Below are positions 54,046 through 61,465 of a DNA stretch of 64,000 nt, piece by piece; within the stretch, counting starts at the first letter, position 1, and every line of letters begins with the position of its first letter. The notes below the pieces were generated by a model. It saw only the letters and a program-made list of their open reading frames with translations. It searched no databases and was not told where the DNA came from. Both the position numbers and the translations under genes were made by a program. Source of the stretch: CANMXU01 sp052030545 (GTDB lineage Bacteria > Pseudomonadota > Gammaproteobacteria > Enterobacterales > Alteromonadaceae); the NCBI RefSeq assembly GCF_052030545.1, contig NZ_JBPDIH010000002.1, positions 124,001 to 188,000 of the forward strand. The letters run 5' to 3'.

Positions 54046-54093
54046 AAAATTATTCTTTCAATCAAATCAAAAAAGTTGTGGCATATATATTAT

Positions 54094-54132
54094 TCGTTAA
54101 CGAGATTCGATATACGAAAAACCATATATATG
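54094..54132 (-). promoter_or_regulatory. Palindrome cluster upstream of arsR
   Basis: Three short inverted repeats lie 49-87 bases before the arsR ATG: TCGTTAACGA (54094-54103), TTCG-ATATA-CGAA (54106-54118) and CATATATATG (54123-54132). They are plausible ArsR operator and promoter elements. Confidence 0.55.
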
Positions 54133-54197
54133 AATTTCCGCATATGATATATTTTAGAAAACACTAAGGTCAACAAAATATTTAAATTGTTTTGTTT

Positions 54198-55436
54198 TCA
54201 AGCGATCCGAACCTGTGTTTTTGTGTTACTTAACCGGGATAGATAAACACAAGCCAATACCAACAAACAGCTCATTAAAATGAAGACACCTAAGCTCACC
54301 GACGCCGCTTTAATGCCCCACTGATCCGTAATAAACCCAGTAGAAAATAGTGTAAAAATACCGATAAAGTTCTGACACGCTTCTTTAAATGAGATTAAGG
54401 TACTGCGTTGACGCGACTTAAAGCGCTTATGCCAATAACCACTTAAAAACACATTTTTAACCGCCATAAGTCCAAACATAAGCAGCACATAAACAATCAA
54501 CCAGACACTATTAATCAAACCAATAGCAATAAAAGCTGTGCTTGATATTAAACAAAAGGCAACAAGCAGTTTTTGTTCATTAAAGTAGGAAATAATATGA
54601 TGCGCATACCAGCTAATAATACTGCTTAACACTAAACCTGCCGCTAAGATCAGCCCCAAATAAAAGGTATTATTAAGCAGCTGCTCAATAATAGGGCCGC
54701 GCAGCAAAGTCGAATGAGCACGAATAGTTGTCGTTAACAGTCCCATCAAAATAATCATCAGTGCTAACGATTTATTGCTTTTTAGACAGCAGTAGCTTCT
54801 TAGCATGAGTTGATTAAATGCTTTCATTAACGAGCGATGGTGCTTGTCTTTGTTTTTATTGCTGTTATTAACGACAGTTTCTTTCATGGTTAAGCTATAA
54901 ATGCCCAATAGAAAATAAAGCCCAGCAAAAATGTAAAACACCATTGCCTTATCTAAGGTATATAAATAACCGCCCAGTATGCCAGCTAGTGCAGCAGCAA
55001 CTTTAAAATAAGCAGTCGCTTGGCCGAGGATTTTTTCAAACTCGGCTTCTCTGTTAAGCTTTTTCAGCGAATCGTACAACAAAGCATCATCAGCGCCCGA
55101 CTCTAAGCTTATGCCAATACCGCCTATAAGGGCTGCAAGCACAAATACCGACAAGCTATAACCTGAGCCAATAAAGACAAACTCTATCCCCATAAGCATG
55201 CACCCTAATGCCATGCTTTTTTTACGGCCAATTAAGTCGGCGAACGCGCCAGACGGCACTTCAAAAAACACCAAAACCGCCAGTGAAGCGGTTTCAATAA
55301 TGCTGAGTTGTGAAAACGAAATACCTTGGGCGAGATAAAATAAAAAACATAATGGGCCTGCGGCAGTAAAGCCCGAAAGTGTTACGTAAATTTGGTATTT
55401 ACGAATATTTTTATGATAAGCATCTGTGCTACACAT
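54198..55436 (-). CDS. Major facilitator superfamily transporter, function unknown
   Basis: A 412-residue protein with about 12 hydrophobic segments. The conserved MFS loop is visible as GAFADLIGRKKSMALG between segments 2 and 3, and the N-terminal half has LSIIETASLAVLVFFEVPSG. It resembles drug/solute efflux MFS proteins; I cannot name the substrate. It is upstream of arsR on the same strand but 152 bases away, and the operator-like palindromes lie between, so it is probably not part of the ars operon. Confidence 0.8.
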   Translation of the reverse strand: MCSTDAYHKNIRKYQIYVTLSGFTAAGPLCFLFYLAQGISFSQLSIIETASLAVLVFFEVPSGAFADLIGRKKSMALGCMLMGIEFVFIGSGYSLSVFVLAALIGGIGISLESGADDALLYDSLKKLNREAEFEKILGQATAYFKVAAALAGILGGYLYTLDKAMVFYIFAGLYFLLGIYSLTMKETVVNNSNKNKDKHHRSLMKAFNQLMLRSYCCLKSNKSLALMIILMGLLTTTIRAHSTLLRGPIIEQLLNNTFYLGLILAAGLVLSSIISWYAHHIISYFNEQKLLVAFCLISSTAFIAIGLINSVWLIVYVLLMFGLMAVKNVFLSGYWHKRFKSRQRSTLISFKEACQNFIGIFTLFSTGFITDQWGIKAASVSLGVFILMSCLLVLACVYLSRLSNTKTQVRIA

Positions 55437-55594
55437 TAGCCCTAAACCATAGTGGTAAGGTACTGCAAATTCCTTTTTAAGTGTTTACTAAGTGTAGGTT
55501 TGAATAGTAATAACCGCTAACCATAGCGGTCACTTTTCATACAAAAGATTAATTATTTGTACAATGAAAGTAAGAATAAGAACGAACAGAAAAA

Positions 55595-55630
55595 CAAAAA
55601 CACCGAGCAATGTTGCATTACTCGGTGTTT
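55595..55630 (-). terminator. Intrinsic terminator of the YSC84-like gene
   Basis: On the minus strand the stem CACCGAG/CTCGGTG, with inner AATG/CATT pairing, is followed by TTTTTGTTTTT. It lies about 30 bases after the stop. Confidence 0.9.
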
Positions 55631-55660
55631 ATTTAGACGGATTAAAGATAACCAAAACGA

Positions 55661-56218
55661 TTAATTGAGTTCGTCACTTTTCCAATACTTGGTGCCTTTT
55701 AACGTCGCTTGAATCGCAAGTCCTGAGTCGGTCATTTGATATATTTCAATGTCGCCAACAGTTGCACTACCACTATATTCGGCACCTTTGTCAGACGCTT
55801 TAATGGCGGCATCAGCTTCAGCGCCAACAGACCAACCGTGCTTAATAAAATCATCTAGTGCTTTTTGAGTTTTGAAAATAAAGACACTACGAAAATCTTT
55901 TACGCCCATGCCTAAACCTAAGCCACCCTCGCCCATCTTCATAAAGACATTTTTACCGGTTTGATTATTGTGAACAACACCATGTCCGCCACCAACGGCA
56001 GCAAAAATAACATTGATTTGCGCATTGCTAAACACGGCATAACCTGGCGCTTGTTGCAGATCTTTTTTGGTATAGGGATATTGTTTATATAAATCCGCAA
56101 GTACTTGATTTCGCATTTTAAGTAACTCAGCTCGTTGCTCTGCAACCGTGCTATCACCAGAGGTCGACGCACAGCCAAACATCAACAATGCCGTAAATAA
56201 AACCATTAGTTTTTTCAT
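55661..56218 (-). CDS. YSC84-like (Ysc84 domain) lipoprotein
   Basis: A 185-residue predicted lipoprotein from the ATG at 56218, with AAGG seven bases upstream. Lipobox LMFGC gives Cys16 as the lipid site. The mature protein has LYKQYPYTKKDLQQAPGYAV, then GGGHGVVHNNQTGKNVFMKM, GLGLGMGVKDFRSVFIF and a C-terminal IYQMTDSGLAIQATLKGTKY, characteristic of the bacterial YSC84/SYLF lipid-binding-like family. Longer open-frame versions add 61 residues of unlikely sequence. Function in bacteria is not established. The leader carries repeated motifs (next entry). Confidence 0.85.
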   Translation of the reverse strand: MKKLMVLFTALLMFGCASTSGDSTVAEQRAELLKMRNQVLADLYKQYPYTKKDLQQAPGYAVFSNAQINVIFAAVGGGHGVVHNNQTGKNVFMKMGEGGLGLGMGVKDFRSVFIFKTQKALDDFIKHGWSVGAEADAAIKASDKGAEYSGSATVGDIEIYQMTDSGLAIQATLKGTKYWKSDELN

Positions 56219-56264
56219 AACGTTACCTTGTACTTGGTTGAATAAGTTGTCTGCGTTAATGGTC

Positions 56265-56394
56265 ATTAAACCATAAGGTGACAATTTTAGATAACATACA
56301 AGTGAGCAAAAATAACAACTACTATTTTCATCGAATAAAAAATATAAACCATATACTGACAAAAAAACCAACCTATTAAACCATAAGGTGACAA
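56265..56394 (-). repeat. Three-copy 20-bp motif upstream of the YSC84-like gene
   Basis: On the minus strand the motif TTGTCAnnnTATGGTTTAnT occurs at 56394-56375, 56362-56343 and 56284-56265. The first and last are identical over all 20 bases; the middle copy differs at the variable positions. Distances are 32 and 78 bases. The TTGTCA start resembles a -35 box, and only the middle copy has a suitable -10 (TTTATT, 17 bases on). They may be regulator sites. Confidence 0.65.
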
Positions 56395-56943
56395 AAACCA
56401 AGTTTTCTGCTTTTTAGAGTAAGACAGTTGGGTTGTAGGTTCCCATCTATCACGCTTTGAAGTGCTGAACCTTATACGAACATAGACGCTCTCGGTAATT
56501 ATAAGAGTTAAGTAATATTAGAAATAAGGTACTATACAATTCTTTAAAAGTGATACCTGTTTTTGAGCCAAATAAAATAGAGTTAGAATCTAAAATATCT
56601 ATCCCATTAATTCAAAGTTAATAAACTTTATAAAAATCGAAAACTGTCGAAGCTGTTAAAGATTTAAATATAAACAAATTTACCACTTTTTTAGATTCTA
56701 AAAAATTATGCCCAGTATAATTAACAAGCCTTTTAATAGTATAAATACTCTAACTCACTAACACCCTCAATTCGAGTTAGAAAGCTAATCCGAATGAAAT
56801 AGGTACTTAACAGTAACTGATAAGTATTGAGGCTTTTAAAAGTAAAGACATATAACTTGGTAATTTAAATGGTTAGTTTCGCCAGTTATTGCCAAGTTAT
56901 TCCGCTTACTTGATAAAACTAAGATAAGGGGGCTAAATAAATT
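56395..56943. other. Long AT-rich intergenic region with inverted repeats
   Basis: About 550 bases without a credible gene between the YSC84-like and IclR genes. It has a bidirectional-terminator-like repeat TTTTTTAG/CTAAAAAA (56687-56705) and an eight-base inverted repeat TCTAACTC/GAGTTAGA (56749-56781) that could end the IclR transcript. I see nothing else in it. Confidence 0.5.
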
Positions 56944-57675
56944 TTACTTAATCCCCTCCTTAATTTGTTCAGCAACTTCTAGTAATGCTGGCAAGAGCTC
57001 ACTTACAATACTGTCCGGTAACCACCCTGAAATACCTATCGCACAAAATGCAGGCTGCCCTACAGTAATTGCAAGAGTGTGATCTTTCTCCGTTGTCTGA
57101 ACATAGCTATAACCCTGTTGACGCGTTTTTTCTACCACTTCAAGCAAATCATCAACGCCATTAGGGTAAGCGGGAATTTCATCACTATATTGATAGGTAT
57201 CAATAACTTGCTCATTAGTTAAGCTTGCTAGTAATGCTAAACCAACACCGCCAGAACTCGCAGGATATAAACCCAGTCGGCCAATTGCTTCTGTTGAATT
57301 CATTCCTGGCAGTGCATGGTATAAATAGCTCACATGATCACGCCACAACATACCAAGTGCGACGGTTAAACCATATTTCCTTAGCGTTTCAAGTGGCTCA
57401 ATAGCATGATTTATCAAGCCTGATGCAAATAAACTTTGCGCTGCCAGAACATGCATTCCCGGCCCTGTGGTATATTTCCGTTTTTGGGTTTTACGAGCAA
57501 TCCCTAGGTGTTCAAGGGTCATTAATAAACGATTAACCCGTGTCGGGTCCATATGTAAACGTCTAGCTAATTCACGACACCCAACAGGCTCTTTCGATAA
57601 AGCCAATTCTTGAAGTGTAGTAACGCCATCAATAAGGCTTTGGTTTAACTGAGGTTTAGATTTTTCAACAGGCAT
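56944..57675 (-). CDS. IclR-family transcriptional regulator
   Basis: A 243-residue regulator with an N-terminal winged helix (GVTTLQELALSKEPVGCREL, with recognition helix LHMDPTRVNRLLMTLEHLG) and a C-terminal effector domain (AIEPLETLRKYGLTVALGML, LGLYPASSGGVGLALLA, AITVGQPAFCAIGISG). IclR proteins often control catabolism of sugars, sugar acids or aromatics. It is divergent from the FAD oxidoreductase across 187 bases that hold a 27-bp near-palindrome, so it probably controls the 57863-64000 gene run. Confidence 0.9.
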   Translation of the reverse strand: MPVEKSKPQLNQSLIDGVTTLQELALSKEPVGCRELARRLHMDPTRVNRLLMTLEHLGIARKTQKRKYTTGPGMHVLAAQSLFASGLINHAIEPLETLRKYGLTVALGMLWRDHVSYLYHALPGMNSTEAIGRLGLYPASSGGVGLALLASLTNEQVIDTYQYSDEIPAYPNGVDDLLEVVEKTRQQGYSYVQTTEKDHTLAITVGQPAFCAIGISGWLPDSIVSELLPALLEVAEQIKEGIK

Positions 57676-57779
57676 GAGTGTATTGCTAATTAATTAAATT
57701 TTTAAAAGGAGTATACACACTTAATGATATAGGTTTTTAGCAAAATAACAATTAAGGCTAGTATTTATCCTATCAAAAA

Positions 57780-57808
57780 TAATTTGTATCTATATTAGAA
57801 ACAAATTA
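57780..57808. promoter_or_regulatory. Near-perfect palindrome, putative IclR operator
   Basis: The core at 57781-57807 has arms AATTTGT...ACAAATT and inner TCTA...TAGA; eleven of 13 base pairs are symmetric, and one more pair is added by the flanks. It lies about 55 bases before the start of the FAD oxidoreductase gene, between it and the divergent IclR gene. Confidence 0.7.
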
Positions 57809-57862
57809 AACTATCAGCCAATATCACTATTTAGATTACCGTTAAGTTATTAGGTTGTAAGC

Positions 57863-60148
57863 ATGTTAAAAGAAAATTTTAGCCCTCAAACACGTCATAA
57901 TAATCATTGTCATTTATCGACAGACTTCGTTGTTGCTGGCGGTGGGCTAGCAGGAATATGTGCTGCAATTTCTGCGGCTCGAGCTGGTAGTAAAGTTATT
58001 CTAATTCAAGATAGGCCAGTTCTTGGCGGAAATGCTTCCAGTGAAGTGAGACTTTGGGCGCTTGGTGCAACTTCACATATGGGTAACAACAATCGTTGGT
58101 CTCGTGAAGGAGGTGTGATTGATGAGATCATGTTAGATAATATGAAAATCAATCAACAAGGTAACCCGTTAATTTTTGATGCGCTGCTATTAGATAAAGT
58201 TGTCAGTGAAAAAAATATTCACTTGTTACTCAACACAGCTGCTTATCAAGTAACCAAAACTGATGATAAAACCATTAAGAGTATTGAAGCTTTTTGTAGC
58301 CAAAATTCAACTCATTATTCCATTAACGCCCCTCTTTTTTGTGATGCGACAGGTGATGGCATAGTTGCTTTTAATGCCGGTGCAGCATTTCGTATAGGCG
58401 GTGAATCAAAAGAAGAGTTTGGCGAGTTATTAGCACCAGAAAAAGCAAGTAGTGACTTGTTAGGGCATTCTATCTTTTTTTACAGCAAACGTGCCGCTGG
58501 ACCTGTTAATTATAAAGCGCCAAGTTTTGCTTATAGCCAAGAAGAAATTGGGGCTTTGCCACGAAGTAAAAACATCGGTGCAACTGACAGTGGCTGTAAA
58601 TTTTGGTGGATTGAGTATGGCGGTGACTTAGATACCATCCATGAAACCGAAGAGATCAAATGGGAGTTATGGAAAATTGTCTACGGTATCTGGGATTACA
58701 TTAAAAATAGCGGCAAGTTTGAAGATGTAGATGACCTAACACTTGAATGGGTAGGCACAGTACCGGGTAAAAGAGAAAGTCGCCGATTTGAAGGCGAGTA
58801 TATGATCAAGCAGCAAGATATTGTAGAACAAAAACAGTTTGAAGATGCGGTTAGTTTTGGTGGCTGGGCAATAGACATACACCCCGCTGAAGGTGTTTAT
58901 AGTAACAAACCCGCTTGTAGCCAGTACCATTCTAAGGGTGTCTATCAAATTCCATATCGTGCCTTTATTAGTAAAGATATTGATAACTTATTTTTTGCTG
59001 GGCGCATTATTAGTGCAACACATATGGCTTTTGGTTCAACACGCGTCATGATCACCTGTGCTCATGGCGGCCAAGCAGTAGGTGAAGCAGCAGCGCTTTG
59101 TCAAATGTTAGCAGTTAAACCAAACGCATTACTCGCTGAAAATAATATGAAAATGTTACAGCAAAGGTTAAATAGCAACGGTCAAGGCATACCTGGTGTA
59201 CCTCTAGATAAAACTGACAGTTTACTGAGCAAAGCAACTATTACTACCAGTAGTGAGTTCAACTTGGCTAAGTTAAATAAAGATGGAGATTGGCTATCTT
59301 TAGCGCAATCTTGTGCACAGCTCCTCCCATTATCACAAGGCAATGCGCCTACTTTTACCGTTAATGTTAAAGCTAATGAGGCCACAATAATAAAAGCTCA
59401 ACTTCGAGTAAGTAGCAAAGCTGAAAACTATACGCCTGATGTAATCTGTAAATCAATTGATGTGCCGTTAACTCAAGGAGTACAACAAATCAGCTTAGAT
59501 TTCTCTGATGTACAAGTAGGTAACCAATACGCATTCTTAACTTTCTTATCGAATGACAAGGTGGAAATTAAGACCTCTCAACAATTAATTACTGGCTTAG
59601 TTAGCGTGTTTAATAAAGTTCATAAGGCTGTTTCAAATAACGGCGCTCAAATTGCCCCTGATAACAGTGGTATTGAGGAGTTTGAATTTTGGACGCCTGA
59701 ACGTCGCCCACACGGTCTAAATATAGCTATGACTGTGAGCCCTGTAATTAACTCATTTGGTCATAACAACCTACTCAATGGTCATTTACGACCTTACTTT
59801 GCGTGTAATGCTTGGGTATCTGACCTTGCGGATGAAAATCCACGTATATCAATTCAGTGGTCAAAACAGCAAACCATTAATGGGGTACAACTTTATTTTG
59901 ACACCGACACAGATCATGCCCTTGAAACTGTGTTAATGGAGCATCCCGAGCAAAGCATGCCGTATTGTGTAAAACATTATAAAATTTCTTTAGCAGATGG
60001 CACTATATTGTTTGAAACAAAAGATAATTATCAAACGCTTAACAGGGTTACTTTTGAGCAAGCTGTTTGTACTGACGAACTTATTATTGAATTAACACAC
60101 CCATCGATTCATACGCCAGCAGCACTATTTGATATCGAATTTTTATAA
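57863..60148 (+). CDS. FAD-dependent oxidoreductase (FAD_oxidored family) with C-terminal accessory domain
   Basis: A 761-residue protein. Residues 20-45 carry the FAD dinucleotide fold (VVAGGGLAGICAAISAA), followed by VLGGNASSEVRLW, typical of the FAD_oxidored family (PF12831), members of which occur in carbohydrate clusters. The second conserved block is FAGRIISATHMAFGSTRVM. The catalytic part covers about residues 15-445; the remaining C-terminal third has beta-rich sequence (VNVKANEATIIKAQLRVSS, NGVQLYFDTDTDHALE) that may bind carbohydrate. No signal peptide is seen, so it is likely cytosolic. Start of the plus-strand run. Confidence 0.83.
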   Translation: MLKENFSPQTRHNNHCHLSTDFVVAGGGLAGICAAISAARAGSKVILIQDRPVLGGNASSEVRLWALGATSHMGNNNRWSREGGVIDEIMLDNMKINQQGNPLIFDALLLDKVVSEKNIHLLLNTAAYQVTKTDDKTIKSIEAFCSQNSTHYSINAPLFCDATGDGIVAFNAGAAFRIGGESKEEFGELLAPEKASSDLLGHSIFFYSKRAAGPVNYKAPSFAYSQEEIGALPRSKNIGATDSGCKFWWIEYGGDLDTIHETEEIKWELWKIVYGIWDYIKNSGKFEDVDDLTLEWVGTVPGKRESRRFEGEYMIKQQDIVEQKQFEDAVSFGGWAIDIHPAEGVYSNKPACSQYHSKGVYQIPYRAFISKDIDNLFFAGRIISATHMAFGSTRVMITCAHGGQAVGEAAALCQMLAVKPNALLAENNMKMLQQRLNSNGQGIPGVPLDKTDSLLSKATITTSSEFNLAKLNKDGDWLSLAQSCAQLLPLSQGNAPTFTVNVKANEATIIKAQLRVSSKAENYTPDVICKSIDVPLTQGVQQISLDFSDVQVGNQYAFLTFLSNDKVEIKTSQQLITGLVSVFNKVHKAVSNNGAQIAPDNSGIEEFEFWTPERRPHGLNIAMTVSPVINSFGHNNLLNGHLRPYFACNAWVSDLADENPRISIQWSKQQTINGVQLYFDTDTDHALETVLMEHPEQSMPYCVKHYKISLADGTILFETKDNYQTLNRVTFEQAVCTDELIIELTHPSIHTPAALFDIEFL

Positions 60149-60161
60149 AGGCTAACCTGCA

Positions 60162-61313
60162 ATGAAACTAACAAACACCATAGTAAGTATTCTTTTATTT
60201 ACCTTAAGCTATTTTTATTTACCAATTAGCCAAGCTAAAACACCAGCGATTAATTCGCTTGCTGAAGAATATTTTTTAGTGGGTACTTATACAAAAGACA
60301 CTAGTGATGGCATTTATCAATTAAAACTTGATCACAAAAACAACACCTTTATAAACATGGGACTCGTTGCAAATGCCGTAAACCCATCTTTTCTAGCATT
60401 TGATAAAATGCCCAACAGCATTTTTGCGGTTACGAATGATAAGTTTGGCGGAGTTAGTCACTTTTTATGGCATGAAAAAACACAAAAGTTTCAATTGAAT
60501 ACTGCTATAGAAGGTCTAGGTAAAGGCGCTTGTCATATAGCCATTAACCCCGAATACTCACAATTAGCTATTGCCAATTATACGTCTGGTGAAATTCATC
60601 TTGTATCTAGAGATCTAAATAGCAATGAATTAACCCTTGCAGCTCACTTTAAAAATCAAGGTAGAAGTCTAACGCCACGCCAAGAAGCGCCACACATGCA
60701 TTATGTGCAATGGGATAAAAGTGGCCGATACTTATACGCTGTAGATCTTGGCACCGACGAAGTAAAATACTTTGATCGTCAAGATAAATCATTCTCCCCA
60801 AAGCTGGCAGTAAAGTTACAACCGGGAGATGGGCCAAGACATTTAATATTTCATCCAACCTTAGCGACAGTCTATGTAGTTAATGAACTTAGTAATACTA
60901 TCGCCGTTTTTGAACAAAATGAAATCAGCGGTGAGTTTTCAGAAATAGCACGTTACCCAACGACACCGAACAATCGCGAAGGTTTTCCCTCTGCAATTCG
61001 CATATCAAAAGACGGTAATTTCCTCTATACCGCAGTTCGTGGCGATACGAGCAATCATATCTCTATATTTAACATATCAGTTGAAGGTAAATTAACTCAT
61101 ATTCAGACTAAAAGTTCAGGAGGAAATTTCCCTAGAGATTTTAATTTTTCTGCACAACAAAATTATTTATTAGTCGCCAATCAATACGGAAATACTATTA
61201 CAGTATTCGCAAGAGATAAACATAGCGGTTTATTATCTGATACAAAAATGATCGTTGAAATATCAACTCCTTCATTTATTGCTTCGCACCCATTTGAATT
61301 GTTAAGTAAATAA
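60162..61313 (+). CDS. Secreted lactonase-like seven-bladed beta-propeller protein
   Basis: A 383-residue protein with signal peptide (MKLTNTIVSILLFTLSYFYL..., cut near SQAKT) and a seven-bladed propeller of the lactonase family (PF10282; 6-phosphogluconolactonase-like). Repeated family blocks include YFLVGTYTKDTSDGIYQLKL, CHIAINPEYSQLAIANYTSGE, GPRHLIFHPTLATVYVVNEL and HISIFNISVEGKLTHIQT. The signal peptide suggests a periplasmic sugar-lactone hydrolase rather than the cytosolic pentose phosphate enzyme. It begins 13 bases after the FAD oxidoreductase stop, so the two are surely co-transcribed. Confidence 0.85.
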   Translation: MKLTNTIVSILLFTLSYFYLPISQAKTPAINSLAEEYFLVGTYTKDTSDGIYQLKLDHKNNTFINMGLVANAVNPSFLAFDKMPNSIFAVTNDKFGGVSHFLWHEKTQKFQLNTAIEGLGKGACHIAINPEYSQLAIANYTSGEIHLVSRDLNSNELTLAAHFKNQGRSLTPRQEAPHMHYVQWDKSGRYLYAVDLGTDEVKYFDRQDKSFSPKLAVKLQPGDGPRHLIFHPTLATVYVVNELSNTIAVFEQNEISGEFSEIARYPTTPNNREGFPSAIRISKDGNFLYTAVRGDTSNHISIFNISVEGKLTHIQTKSSGGNFPRDFNFSAQQNYLLVANQYGNTITVFARDKHSGLLSDTKMIVEISTPSFIASHPFELLSK

Positions 61314-61465
61314 TTAAAAGTAAAGCCACAACATTAGAACATTAATTTTCTAAACGAGATTTACACTGACGTAAGCGTTTTTTTCATACTGATATTTTGT
61401 TGTTAATAATGATGCACATTAGTAGTGAACAAAATAAAATAGTAGTCACAAAGAGTAATTAATAT

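Noticed and set aside
55939..56178. 79-codon open frame overlapping the YSC84-like gene
   Set aside because: Different frame of the same gene; start lacks a ribosome binding site.
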